Below are positions 1 through 9,362 of a DNA stretch of 64,000 nucleotides, in pieces. Within the stretch, counting starts at the first letter, position 1. Every line of letters starts with the position of its first letter. Both the position numbers and the translations under genes were made by a program. The stretch is from NCBI GenBank assembly GCA_013368375.1, contig JAACJP010000072.1:1-64000 (forward strand), in the 5' to 3' direction. Source of the DNA: Tricholomella constricta. Lineage: Eukaryota; Basidiomycota; Agaricomycetes; Agaricales; Lyophyllaceae. Under the pieces are notes generated by a model. It was not told the DNA's origin. It searched no databases and saw only the letters and a program-made list of their open reading frames with translations.

Positions 1-285
1 TCTGGCATATGTGACATGTCTTTACGAACCACACGACGTCGGCCTGAACATTAGGCCACCAGAAGCGTTCGAGCAAGGTTGCGCGTGTCGCGTAGAAGCG
101 TTTGTGTCCGAGGTTGTCGTGGACCGATCGTAGAATCTCTAATCGCGCGCTGGGGCGGGCGACTAGTTTATGTGCGCCTTGGCTGTCTCTTCTCCAGAGT
201 CGTGTTCCGTCTAGGAAGAATCTGGTGGCGTATCGAATGAAAGTGGCGTATTGATCATTGGACATGCCTTCTGGTCGTTCTAGTT
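1..285 (-). CDS. GypA-1 integrase, N-terminal end (cut by window edge)
   Basis: This is the start of the integrase part of pol, which joins retrotransposon cDNA to the host chromosome. Read on the minus strand it gives an HHCC zinc-binding region: the histidines lie in HDNLGH, the cysteines in TCHIC, with the FWWP motif between them. The catalytic core lies beyond the window. It follows the RNase H region but is in the -1 frame: the upstream frame stops with TAG near 280-283. A close homologue is on the plus strand at 6512-7563. I see no slippery heptamer at this frame change, so an inactivating indel is more likely than programmed recoding. Confidence 0.8.
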
Positions 286-2706
286 GGTCAACCATTGTCT
301 AACAGCATCTATGCGTTGGTCTTGGGCTTTAGCGACGTCGGTTCTGGGCACGTCGTCGTATGACAAGTCGGTCGAATTCGCATTTGGGTCGGTTATTCCT
401 GTATCGTCGTCGGTACGGATTCTGGGTTGTCGTGGGGGGTCGGCTGCGAGTTCGTGAGTCGTTGAGTCTGGTGGTACCGCGTCAGTGTATACTGCCACCA
501 TCTCCTCCTTACTTGAGATCTGAGCCATAGCGAAGATCTGGCCCACATGCAACGGCGACGGCGGTCGTGGCAGCGGTTGAATAATGTGCATGAGTCCTTG
601 CATCCGGTCGACCCAATCCTCGAAGTCGGCTTCTTCTGCGTCGTAGTTGTCGGCCGGGTCGTCAGGTTGTCGCGGGCGACGGGATAAACCGTCGGGCCCG
701 TGGAACGTGCCTTTAACGTGGACCAGCTCGAAGTGGAACATGAGAACAGATACGATCCACCGGTTTATGGAAGCTGACGGTTGGATGTCGGGGTTGGAGA
801 GCATGCCTTTAATGTAGCGCGTGTCGACTTCGACGACTAGGTTGCGGACGCCTATAACGTACAGTCGTAGCGCGCCAAGCGCCCGGAATAGACCATAAAA
901 TTCGAGTTTGGGTTGGGAGAATCGTGATTCGCGATCATTCAGTGTGATGGAACCGAACCGATTGTATCTGCGTCGTTTCCGATCGACGGGGTCGGCTTGA
1001 CAGAGGTAGAATCCGACTGCGATGTGTGAAGTGTCGACGGCCAGGATAACTGGGTCGTCCGAGGTGTAGTCGATGGGTACGAGGGGTTTAGCTTCTGCGA
1101 TCGCTTCGACTATGTCGCGCTGTGCTGCGATTTGGTCGGGTCCGAACTCGAAGACGGCATCCTTGCGAGTCAGTTTTATGAGGTGGTGTGCACGATGAGC
1201 AAAGTTCTTGACGAATATCCTGAGCACCCCGACCGTTCCTAAGAACGCGCGCAATTCCGATAGGGTGGCGCACGACTTCCAATTACGCAGCAAAGTGAGT
1301 CGGTCCACGTCGGGTATGCGGCCGTCGGGCGTGCAGACGTGTCCGAGGACTTTAAATTGCGGGGCGCATAAAACTAGCTTCTTGCCAGAGAAGGTGCCTC
1401 CGCAGTACTTCATGCGCTGAAGGATTCGATTGACGTCGTTGAAGAATTCCCAGATCGCGAATCGTACGTCGGCATTGTCGGGGTGTGTTTTCGGCAGTCC
1501 TGTGTCCGGGTCGGGGTACCAAGTTGCTGGTCCCTTTATAGCCGCGTCATCGATATAAGGCAGTGTATAGTCCGGGATCTCCGGTTGCAGGATGTGAGTG
1601 ACGTCGTCGTGGAAGATTGGGACGGAGTTGGTCCAGCCCATGGGTAAGGTGACTAGGCGTAACGCGCCGAAAGGTGTCTGGAAAGTGGTAAGGTCGCGCG
1701 ACGATGGTGCGATTAGCCGTTTGTCGTAGCCGACAAACAGGTCTAACATTGCGCCACAAATTCGACCGGCGAATTGTTCAGCTACATGGTCTGGTATTGG
1801 AGTGACACCCGAGTGTCGGATGGTTACTCGGTTGAGTGGTTCGAGGCTGTGGACGAGGCGGAACTTGCCATTCTTTTTCAGCGTGCAAAACCAACGCGAC
1901 CGGTAGCTAGAGTTGGACGGTTCGTAAACGCCAGCGGCGAGCTTAGTTTTGATAATGTCGCAAACTTCTTCGTAGATGCCAGGTGGTATGGGGATATTGC
2001 GCTCAATCCAAGGCGTGTGCGCCACAACCGGTATGTCGATGGGGGGGAAGAAATCCGACCGAAAACTACCGCGCTCGGAATCGTCCCATGCGAACGCGAG
2101 GTTCTGTTTACACATGAGGTCGTGCATAATGGCGCGTTCGGCGGGTGTTAGGAAGTCCGGGTGTTCGCGGTCTAGGTCTTTCTTTCGTTCTAGGGTGTAG
2201 CGGCCTGTGGGTTGAAAAGGTGGCGGGTTAGGAACCAAGGTCGGCATGTTGGCGAGAGGATCGCCTAATATTTTGCGTTCGATTCGGAAGTGGTCGGGAC
2301 AGCTTGCTATGATCGATCGCACTTTTTGCGCTACTGGTTTGTACTTCTTTTTGGTTTGTACGCCTTTGATTTTCACAACGAAGGTGTCGGTGGCGGCGTT
2401 GGTCAGGGATTGGGTGTGGCGTCCACTATGGCGCTCGTTGTTCGGTAAAATAGTGCAGAGGGTCGTTCGTTCAAGAGGGGTAGAGCTGGTATTAACGGAT
2501 TGGTCGGCGATTGCTGGTGTGGTTAGTTCGGATGCCGCGACATAGAGTGAGGCTAGTTGCGCGTCGTAGGTGGCATCGCTATTAAATTCGGTCGGTAGTT
2601 CGCAGAAAGAAAGGACAGTCGGGGTATAGCTTAGTGGGTCGTACTCGAGGAGGAGTGCAAGATCGCCGTGATCTCGACTTATTTCCTCGAGAGTATACGA
2701 AAATTT
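280..2706 (-). CDS. GypA-1 pol: reverse transcriptase and RNase H
   Basis: Ty3/Gypsy polymerase that copies the element RNA into DNA. The open frame runs from the slippery site at 2700-2706 to the TAG at 280, with no ATG near its start, so it is probably made only by frameshifting from the gag-protease frame. Visible parts are an RT fingers region (KKNGKFRLVHSLEPLNR), a YIDD catalytic motif (near 1550), and an RNase H domain with AVDTS, KLEFYGL and VEVDTRY carrying the acidic residues (about 1040-830). The C-terminal linker reaches the integrase only after a further frame change. YIDD replaces the commoner YLDD or YVDD. Assignment to Gypsy is secure; activity is doubtful because of the downstream frameshift. 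Confidence 0.9.
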   Translation of the reverse strand, partial: KFSYTLEEISRDHGDLALLLEYDPLSYTPTVLSFCELPTEFNSDATYDAQLASLYVAASELTTPAIADQSVNTSSTPLERTTLCTILPNNERHSGRHTQSLTNAATDTFVVKIKGVQTKKKYKPVAQKVRSIIASCPDHFRIERKILGDPLANMPTLVPNPPPFQPTGRYTLERKKDLDREHPDFLTPAERAIMHDLMCKQNLAFAWDDSERGSFRSDFFPPIDIPVVAHTPWIERNIPIPPGIYEEVCDIIKTKLAAGVYEPSNSSYRSRWFCTLKKNGKFRLVHSLEPLNRVTIRHSGVTPIPDHVAEQFAGRICGAMLDLFVGYDKRLIAPSSRDLTTFQTPFGALRLVTLPMGWTNSVPIFHDDVTHILQPEIPDYTLPYIDDAAIKGPATWYPDPDTGLPKTHPDNADVRFAIWEFFNDVNRILQRMKYCGGTFSGKKLVLCAPQFKVLGHVCTPDGRIPDVDRLTLLRNWKSCATLSELRAFLGTVGVLRIFVKNFAHRAHHLIKLTRKDAVFEFGPDQIAAQRDIVEAIAEAKPLVPIDYTSDDPVILAVDTSHIAVGFYLCQADPVDRKRRRYNRFGSITLNDRESRFSQPKLEFYGLFRALGALRLYVIGVRNLVVEVDTRYIKGMLSNPDIQPSASINRWIVSVLMFHFELVHVKGTFHGPDGLSRRPRQPDDPADNYDAEEADFEDWVDRMQGLMHIIQPLPRPPSPLHVGQIFAMAQISSKEEMVAVYTDAVPPDSTTHELAADPPRQPRIRTDDDTGITDPNANSTDLSYDDVPRTDVAKAQDQRIDAVRQWLTN
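2672..2706 (-). promoter_or_regulatory. Candidate -1 ribosomal frameshift site, GypA-1 protease/pol
   Basis: The minus strand reads GTA AAT TTT CGT in the protease frame, giving the heptamer A AAT TTT (2700-2706), a canonical X XXY YYZ slippery site. Slipping back one base gives AAA TTT TCG, exactly the frame of the RT region, which stays open. A 7-nt spacer (2693-2699) is followed by a stem of TCTCGA pairing with TCGAGA around a 9-nt loop. A longer alternative pairs CTCGAGGA with TCCTCGAG further on. The zero frame stops 21 nt after the heptamer. Confidence 0.65.
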
Positions 2707-4088
2707 ACGTCGGTCTTGGGGCGGCGACGTTGTCCGCGCGCGAAGGTCGGTATCGCGATGACCTCTCGGGTGTTCGGGTCGGTGATGGTTATGATCGTAT
2801 CGTCGGCGGATCTCGTTTTCACGTTAGAGCAAGTAAGTACGTCGAACGGGCGGCCGAGGAGTATATCGTATGCAGGGTTGCGAATGACGTGCATTTGGAG
2901 GTAGAGCGTGACCTCTCCTATCGTACAAGGTACGTTTCGTGCTAGACCGAGCGACGGGTCGGTTGTTCCGTTTGCTGATTGCATCTGCAGCACTATAGTT
3001 GGGTCGTATTTGACCCCTAGTCCATGGCAAACTTCTTCCGACATGGCTATGATCTGGCACCCGCTGTCGACGATGCTTTCTATCTGTTCTCTCGCGTCGA
3101 CCATTATCATGATCGATCTGAGTGCATGCGATTCCATTGCGACGATCAGTCGGTCCGGATGCTCGCCAGGTAGTAGTGTCTGGTAATACGTGTCGTAGAT
3201 GTCGCCGGTGACTAGCGCTCCGGGCGGTGGCGTCGCGTTGTCGTTGTTGGATTCGCAAGGTAGTGCGTCGAGTTCTTCGATGAATGCCGACGTGGGGACT
3301 TCTTGGTACACCGTTGTGAGGTTGCTGGCGACGATGCGCTTCGGCGTATTGGCTTCCCTAAACTTTCCGCGAACCTCTGGTGCTACTCCGCAGAGTTCCC
3401 TAACCGTGACTGGTATGGTGGCGTCAAGCGCTCGTTCGAACAGGGCTGTTGATTTGGCTGGGTCGGTGATGGGCGCTTGTGTGCGGTACGCACTGTCGGC
3501 TTTCGCCTTCTCCGTGGCGGCTAAGTTTCGCGTGGTAGGGGGGATGTATCGGTTCTCAGGAATGTTAGAGAAAGGGTGTACTGGAGTCTGGTCGCGGGCA
3601 TTGCCTGTGGCGTCGGTCTTGGTACTGGGGATCAGAGGTATGTTGGACGGTGGCGGGGGAGCCTTGGCTTGGCCTTTCGTCGCGTCCGAGACGGGCTGCG
3701 ACGCGGGCGCTGACTTGTTGACTGGTGCGATCCTTGGTTGGTCGGCGTCTTGAACGGTTTCGACCGTGACGGGTCGTTTTTGCGGTGCGCGGCTAATAAG
3801 TTCTACGCTGTCGAACACCTCTTTCCTTGCACGCAGGGTGTTGAGTTCTCGTTCTAACACGATCATGTGATCCTCGATTTTCAGGTCATGGTCGGTGACA
3901 TCGTTAAACTGTAGTATTTCCAACATCATGCTTTCGGTTGGGTTCGCGTTCGCTGATAGCTGTCCTGTCGCCATTTGGCCGGGGTTGCGTCTGTGCCACT
4001 CGTCTAACTTGTCTTTTATGTATCGGCCTGGAGTTCCCGCCGGTATGCGCGCGCCGCTTGGTAGGCCTATCTTGTTGTCGTCGGTTCG
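2679..4088 (-). CDS. GypA-1 gag C-terminus and aspartic protease
   Basis: Retroviral-type aspartic protease that would cut the element polyprotein. The frame is the same as gag and is separated from it only by a TGA at 4089-4091. The active-site motif is VDSGC (near 3060), and a second hydrophobic hallmark, DILLGRPFD, follows about 70 residues later. The region before it is proline- and serine-rich linker. It ends with TAA at 2679, 21 nt after a slippery heptamer that leads into the RT frame. The first residues after the TGA (KIGLPSG, then DEWHRRNPGQ) look like the normal continuation of gag in relatives I know, so this is one gag-protease frame broken by a stop. Confidence 0.85.
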   Translation of the reverse strand, partial: RTDDNKIGLPSGARIPAGTPGRYIKDKLDEWHRRNPGQMATGQLSANANPTESMMLEILQFNDVTDHDLKIEDHMIVLERELNTLRARKEVFDSVELISRAPQKRPVTVETVQDADQPRIAPVNKSAPASQPVSDATKGQAKAPPPPSNIPLIPSTKTDATGNARDQTPVHPFSNIPENRYIPPTTRNLAATEKAKADSAYRTQAPITDPAKSTALFERALDATIPVTVRELCGVAPEVRGKFREANTPKRIVASNLTTVYQEVPTSAFIEELDALPCESNNDNATPPPGALVTGDIYDTYYQTLLPGEHPDRLIVAMESHALRSIMIMVDAREQIESIVDSGCQIIAMSEEVCHGLGVKYDPTIVLQMQSANGTTDPSLGLARNVPCTIGEVTLYLQMHVIRNPAYDILLGRPFDVLTCSNVKTRSADDTIITITDPNTREVIAIPTFARGQRRRPKTDVNFRILSRK

Positions 4089-5501
4089 TCAGCAGCGTCC
4101 TTCGGTCGCGTATGTTTGATGTATGGGACAGTTAGGAATATAGTGTCCTTCACCACCGCAGAAGTGGCAGTTGTCATTAGGTGACTGATTCGGTCGGCCG
4201 CCGTCGCCTCCTTTGTCTTGTCCTAAGCGTTGAATATGTTGTTCCAACAGGTTGATTCTTTCGTAGAGCTCTTCCAACTTGAGGGGCTGTCCCGTGCTAG
4301 GCGACTTGGTCGCGCCCGTTAACGACCCGCTTGGCGCGATCGTAATTTGTGGGGGTGCGCCCGATGGCGCTTCCTGTCGTTGGCCGGCGTTTGTTCCGTG
4401 GAGGATATGTTCAGCCGCAGCGCGAACGGTTTCCGTGGCGTAGGGGTCGTCGGGATGGTGGTTCGGGTTTAGGATCTCGAGCCTGCGATGGATCTTTGAC
4501 CATAGATCGGACTGGAACACGCGACGGAATTGGCGGTCGCGTTCGTTTATCGAAAGTCGGTTTTTGCTGACAAGGAACTGGGTAACAGAAAGGAACTGTC
4601 GGTAATATTCCCCGAGGTCACTATTCGACTGGATCCTGAGTCGGTGTCGTTCTCTGATCAGGTAGTCGAGGTCGGCCATTGAATACTTTCTTTCTTCGCT
4701 TGCGCCTGGGTAAAGCACCATTATCGCTTTTCGCCAATCGTCATATGTGGTACCGACTGCGAACTCGTCAAGTTGCTCCCACAGATCCGCGGTATCGATG
4801 TCGGTGTATCGCGTAGTGTGCGTTTTCTTCTCTTGTTCATCTACGACATTACACTCGATGAAGAGATGATTTAAGTCCGAGAAATATCGGCGCAGTTCAC
4901 GCGCGTGTTCGGGCACGAACATCGGTGCCGAGCTTTGTCCGCGTGCGGGCATCGGCTTTATAATGATTGGTGGTTGTGCCATGCTAGATGGTATTGGTTT
5001 CGGGATAGGGGACGGGGAGGGGGAATACGACGGTGAAGAAGAATCTGAGATTTCTGGGGTCGCGGGCGATAGATAGGGGAGTCTAAATTCAACTCCTTGA
5101 TCGGTGGTAGGAGGTTCCAATGCAAAGGGGTCGAAAGCTAGGTCGGGTTGCGCGGTTGGTTCGGGGAGCGGTGTTTGATCGGTCGGGGTAGGCGACGGTA
5201 GTGTCGACGAAGGGCTATAGGAGAGCGGGCTGAGGTTGTTATGGATCGCGCGGTGTGGGGTTACTGAGCGGAAGAACGGGGAGAGCGATTCTGAGTCGGT
5301 GTCGGCTTGTCCGAGAGCAGCGCGAATTTCGGCACGGAGGGTTCGGGCTTTAGCTTCTTGTCGGGTTGCGGGCGGAATTGTCGACGAGTCGTAGGTTTTT
5401 ATGAACAAGAGGAATGAGGTTGCGTGTTCGGCGGTGGCTTTTAAAACCCTCGCGGTGGGCTCCAGAATGATAGAGCTAGAAGGCCTGTAGGTGCTGTGCA
5501 C
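4089..5501 (-). CDS. GypA-1 gag (capsid/nucleocapsid)
   Basis: Structural protein that packages the element RNA. There is a long proline/serine-rich N-terminal part, a helical capsid-like region (about 4900-4430, with ERKYSMADLDYLIRERHRL) and one CCHC zinc knuckle, CHFCGGEGHYIPNC (near 4165-4125), close to the end. The frame stays open through the primer-binding site into the 5' LTR, and the first internal ATG is at about 4982 (MAQPP). The true start is therefore uncertain and may be LTR-encoded or non-ATG. It ends in TGA followed by C (4089-4091), directly before the protease in the same frame. Confidence 0.85.
   Translation of the reverse strand: MHSTYRPSSSIILEPTARVLKATAEHATSFLLFIKTYDSSTIPPATRQEAKARTLRAEIRAALGQADTDSESLSPFFRSVTPHRAIHNNLSPLSYSPSSTLPSPTPTDQTPLPEPTAQPDLAFDPFALEPPTTDQGVEFRLPYLSPATPEISDSSSPSYSPSPSPIPKPIPSSMAQPPIIIKPMPARGQSSAPMFVPEHARELRRYFSDLNHLFIECNVVDEQEKKTHTTRYTDIDTADLWEQLDEFAVGTTYDDWRKAIMVLYPGASEERKYSMADLDYLIRERHRLRIQSNSDLGEYYRQFLSVTQFLVSKNRLSINERDRQFRRVFQSDLWSKIHRRLEILNPNHHPDDPYATETVRAAAEHILHGTNAGQRQEAPSGAPPQITIAPSGSLTGATKSPSTGQPLKLEELYERINLLEQHIQRLGQDKGGDGGRPNQSPNDNCHFCGGEGHYIPNCPIHQTYATEGRC
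5447..5464 (-). other. Candidate tRNA primer-binding site of GypA-1
   Basis: Three bases inside the end of the 5' LTR, the minus strand reads TGGAGCCCACCGCGAGGG. It begins with TGG as expected for pairing with the CCA end of a tRNA. I could not name the tRNA. The site also lies inside the open gag frame. Confidence 0.5.
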
Positions 5502-6511
5502 AACAACAAAACAACTAACAACTATGGGGGGCGAGAAATGTTAAAAGTTCCCAAACACGCGAGTGTGCAGGGCTTGTAAGGGTTGTTTGACGAAGGTAAA
5601 AGACGATCCGACTCGTAGCTAGTTGAACCGACAACAACGCGACGGGGGCGATGGAACGCGACATTCACGAGTGGAACGGGTCAGCGACGTGACTTTGGGT
5701 GTCGGTCGTGCGACAACGAGAGGAACGAGGTTAGTACGGAGAACTCACGAGTTCGGGCGACGAGTACGAGGCGACAGAGATGGCAGTTACGAGATTTACG
5801 ACAGTGGCGACGGTTTATACGATGAGGACGGTGCAGAGACGACAGAGACAACGGTTTTGAGCTATTCACTCTGAGTGTGAGGGAAAATACGGGCTGTAAT
5901 TCACTGGGGGAAATAGGTAATACACGGGTATGTTTTTATACTATACGACCGACTCGCCTCGCGCGAGCCAGCGAGGCAGGTGTTTTACTGGTTTATTGGG
6001 AGAAGCGCCGCCAAGCTTGGTACCGCGCGACGCTTTTTAGAGAGTGTGGCGCTCTTCGGCTCGGCAAAGGGGCTTTTGATCGGCTCGAGGCGTCCGGTCG
6101 GATGTATGATCGGTGGTGGCTTTGCGATCGGTAGTGGCTCTTGGGTGCGGAACTCCGTCGTACGGCCGGATCCTTCCTGCGACTGGCTGGGCAACGGCGT
6201 TTCCTAAGATCATTTCAAATCGGGTTTGGTTGTCGCCGGGTTGAGGCCTTGGCATACAAACATGCGCGGTCGTTGACAGGTTATACGGCGTTCCGTGCTC
6301 CGTGCGCCCAGAGAGGAGAACTGGCGTTTCAAGTTACTTTGTCTCTTGGTCGGTGTGTCGGTCGTTTGGTCGTATTGTCGGTCGGTCAGTCGTATTGTCA
6401 GTCGGTCGGTTTAGCGCTTTGATCGCATTCGGGGCCGTGTTCGTCGTGGCGGAGCGGTTGATGTCCGTATTATGGGCAGGTTCGGTGTACAGCGCGGGAC
6501 GGTGCTCATCA
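5468..6511 (-). repeat. LTR-A of GypA-1 (5' LTR, 1044 bp)
   Basis: In the element sense (minus strand) it starts TGATGAGCACC and ends CTCTATCA, so it has TG...CA ends. The same 1044-bp sequence, highly similar by eye, is at 27513-28556 in the opposite orientation. It directly precedes a primer-binding site and gag, so it is a 5' LTR. On its outer side it abuts integrase sequence of GypA-2 at 6512, so GypA-1 appears to have inserted into GypA-2. The other end of GypA-1 lies outside the window, so the target duplication cannot be checked. Confidence 0.85.
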
Positions 6512-7563
6512 GCGACATGCGCGACCTTACTCGAACGCTTCTGGTGGCCTAATGTCCGGGCCGACGTCGTGTGGTTCGTGCAGACATGTCACATATGCCA
6601 GATCCAACAAACGACCAAGGTCCTGATCCCTCCGATCGTTGCGACACCTGCGCCACTGTTCGCAAAAATGTATATCGACACTATGCACCTACCTGTTAGG
6701 ACCTTGCGTAGCACGCTGGTTGCGGAGTTATTCCGAGACCACCGAAGTGGACAGGCCTGACGTCGTCAAGGAAGACGGGCTCCGATAGGGTAATCGGAGG
6801 TCGTGAGCATTGACGAGGATGTTCACCGGAGCTTATTCGAACGAATGAGCACAAGTGATACAATTGCGGAGCTGAGTAAACCGAGAGAGTAAGAGAGAAT
6901 AAGAAACGGGAACGGGAACTAGTCGTAACAAATGGTAATATCGAGGTGAAGAGTCCGAAAAGAAAGTGGTGCCATATATATACAGTAGACGTGCGTGGGA
7001 AGGCGTAGTGGGTGTGAAATTAGGGGGGTCATTAGGGCCGGTCGTGACACTACCACCATCGAATGGTTTCAAATACATTGTCCAAGGTCGTTGCTCCTTG
7101 ATTCACTTTCCTGAATGGCGCGCGCTCCGAAAGGAAAACAGTCGCACGCTCGGTGACTGGATGTACGAAGACATCATCTGCCGGTGGGGCGGGTTGCGCG
7201 AAATCGTAACCGACAACGGACCAGCCTTCATCAAAGCCGCCGAACACCTCACAAAGAAATACCACATACACAATATCCGAATCTCAGGATATAACTCTAG
7301 AGCCAACGGGCTCGTCGAGCGATCCCATTTCGACATCCGACAATCCCTTTTCAAAGCCGCCGACGGAAACGAAAACAAATGGTCGCAATCCGCCTACTCA
7401 GTCTTCTGGGCTGAATGCGTCACGATCCGCAAGCGGTTGGGGTGCTCCCCCTATTACGCTGCGACAGGAACTCAACCCCTTGTCCCACTTGACATCGTCG
7501 AAGCCACATACCTGCAACCGCCACCCGACTCTATCCTGTCCTCCACCGACCTCTTGGCACGTC
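6512..7563 (+). pseudogene. GypA-2 integrase, N-terminal zinc region and core (broken)
   Basis: Plus-strand integrase of a second GypA copy. It begins abruptly at the LTR-A boundary with the FWWP and TCHIC zinc-binding region, then is cut after MHLP by the solo LTR at 6694-7049. It resumes at PSNGFKYIVQ and runs through the catalytic core (VTDNGPAF carries one Asp, NGLVERSH the Glu) to LLARRAI, where the KDZ transposon enters. Removing the solo LTR (with one CTACC) and the KDZ element (with one GCGCGATC) gives one continuous frame into 22972. The 5' part of the gene is missing from the window. Confidence 0.9.
6694..7049. repeat. Solo LTR, 356 bp, TSD CTACC
   Basis: The sequence starts TGTTAGGACC and ends CGTGACA, with the 5-bp duplication CTACC on both sides (6689-6693 and 7050-7054). 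It interrupts the GypA-2 integrase between MHLP and PSNGF, and precise removal restores the frame. It holds a TATATATA stretch near 6974. It has no internal coding region, so it is a solo LTR left by LTR-LTR recombination, from a family not otherwise seen here. Confidence 0.9.
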
Positions 7564-7571
7564 GCGCGATC
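7564..7571. repeat. 8-bp target-site duplication, left (GCGCGATC)
   Basis: GCGCGATC occurs here and at 22964-22971, immediately outside the KDZ transposon ends. Collapsing the two copies gives the codons for A-R-R-A-I-A-L-Q-K-R, continuous integrase. Eight-base duplications fit what is reported for Zisupton-type elements. Confidence 0.92.
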
Positions 7572-9300
7572 CACATAGAGGCATCACAGTGTATTGTGTC
7601 CCACGGCCCACAGGGCCAATACATGTAGTGTGTTTGACGGAACGAGCGGGCCCGCTGTGGCTCCAGCGGGCCTCATACATCGTATCAATGCTCACGGTGC
7701 AGCGGGCCTTATACACTGTATCCACTCAGACGGTGTCAGCGGGTCCCGCTGGTCTGCACCAACAGGCCCGATACAATGGACACCGCGGCATGCACGATAC
7801 AGTGTAGCGGATGGCACGGTGCAGCGGGTTTGTACAAGGTATCGGAGAGGACCAGTTCTGCCCCACCGCGGCATTGATGATTGTTGCAGGTGTTGAAAGT
7901 ACGTCGTTCGGCCCCGCGGCATGAGATACAATGTATCGGGTTGCACGGCACCAGCGGGCCTGTTGCAGGTATTGAAAATACCTCGTTTTGGGTGCCGCGG
8001 CGTGAGATACAATGTATCTGACTGCACGGTGGGACGGCCAGCGGGTCCGTTGCAGGTACATCGCGGGTGGTGCCGCGGCATGAGATTCAATCTAGCATTG
8101 CCGCGGCATGCATAATACAATGTATCGGGCTACACGGTGTAGCGGGTGGTACAATGTATCGGGTTGCACGGCACCAGCGGGCCTGTTGCAGGTATTGAAA
8201 ATACCTCGTTTTGGGTGCCGCAGCGTGAGATACAATGTATCGAGCTGCACGGTGTAGCGGGTGGTACAAGGTATCGTGTGGGACGGGGCCAGCGGGTCCG
8301 TTGCATGGCACCAGCGGGCCTGTTGCAGGTATTGAAAATACCTCGTTTTGGGTGCCGCGGCGTGAGATACAATGTATCGAGCTGCACGGTGTAGCGGGTG
8401 GTACAAGGTATCGTGTGAGACGGGGCCAGCGGGTCCGTGGCAGGTACATCAGTTGGTGCCGCGGCATGAGATTCAATCTAGCACTGCCGCGGCATGCATA
8501 ATACAATGTATCGGGCTGCACGGTGTAGCGGGTGGTACAAGGTATCGTGTGGGACGGGGCCAGCGGGTCCGTTGCAGGTACATCAGTTGGTGCCGCGGCA
8601 TGAGATTCAATCTAGCATTGCCGCGGCATGCATAATACAATGTATCGGACTGCACGGTGTAGCGGGTGGTACAAGTTATCGTGTGGGACGGGGCCAGCGG
8701 GTCCGTTGCAGGTACATCAGTTGGTGCCGCGGCATGAGATTCAATCTAGCACTGCCGCGGCATGCATAATACAGTGTATCGGGCTGCACGGTGTAGCGGG
8801 GGTACAAGTTATCGTGTGGGACGGGGCCCGCGGGTCCGTTGCAGGTACATCAGTTGGTGCCGCGGCATGAGATTCAATCTAGCATTGCCGCGGCATGCAT
8901 AATACAATGTATCGGACTGCACGGTGTAGCGGGTGGTACAAGTTATCGTGTGGGACGGGGCCAGCGGGTCCGTTGCAGGTACATCAGTTGGTGCCGCGGC
9001 ATGAGATTCAATCTAGCACTGCCGCGGCATGCATAATACAGTGTATCGGGCTGCACGGTGTAGCGGGGGTACAAGTTATCGTGTGGGACGGGGCCCGCGG
9101 GTCCGTTGCAGGTACATCAGTTGGTGCCGCGGCATGAGATTCAATCTAGCCCTGCCGCGGCATGCATAATACAGTGTATTGGGCTGCCCAGTGTAGCGGG
9201 TGGTCGTTTGGTGCCGCGGACCGCGGCATGCATGATACTATTTATGTTGGATCTATTGGACTCAAGCCAGAGGGAATACATGTAGCCATCATCATTTTCT
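7572..9300. repeat. Left terminal inverted repeat and 134-bp subterminal array
   Basis: The first ~280 bp are inverted relative to the right end. From about 8080 to 9165 there are tandem units of 134 bp (one of 133), each with two TGCCGCGGCA palindromes, the string TTCAATCTAGC (seven copies), and GTATCGG-type and GTACAAG-type blocks. Short open frames here are repeat artefacts, not genes. Such arrays commonly act as binding sites for element-encoded proteins. Confidence 0.85.
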
Positions 9301-9362
9301 TATACACAATAATATGCTTGCAAAAAAAATTGGGATCGGGGGACAGGACAACATCATTCTAA

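Noticed and set aside
280..290. Programmed frameshift between RNase H and integrase of GypA-1
   Set aside because: The frame changes by -1, but no X XXY YYZ heptamer or stem is present; an indel is simpler.
8080..9165. CRISPR-like regular repeats
   Set aside because: Units are 134 bp, contiguous, without unique spacers, and mirrored at the other end of a transposon in a eukaryotic genome.
7594..9362. Many overlapping open frames of 60-144 codons on both strands
   Set aside because: They repeat with the 134-bp units, have no domain and vary in frame; they are artefacts of stop-poor repeats.
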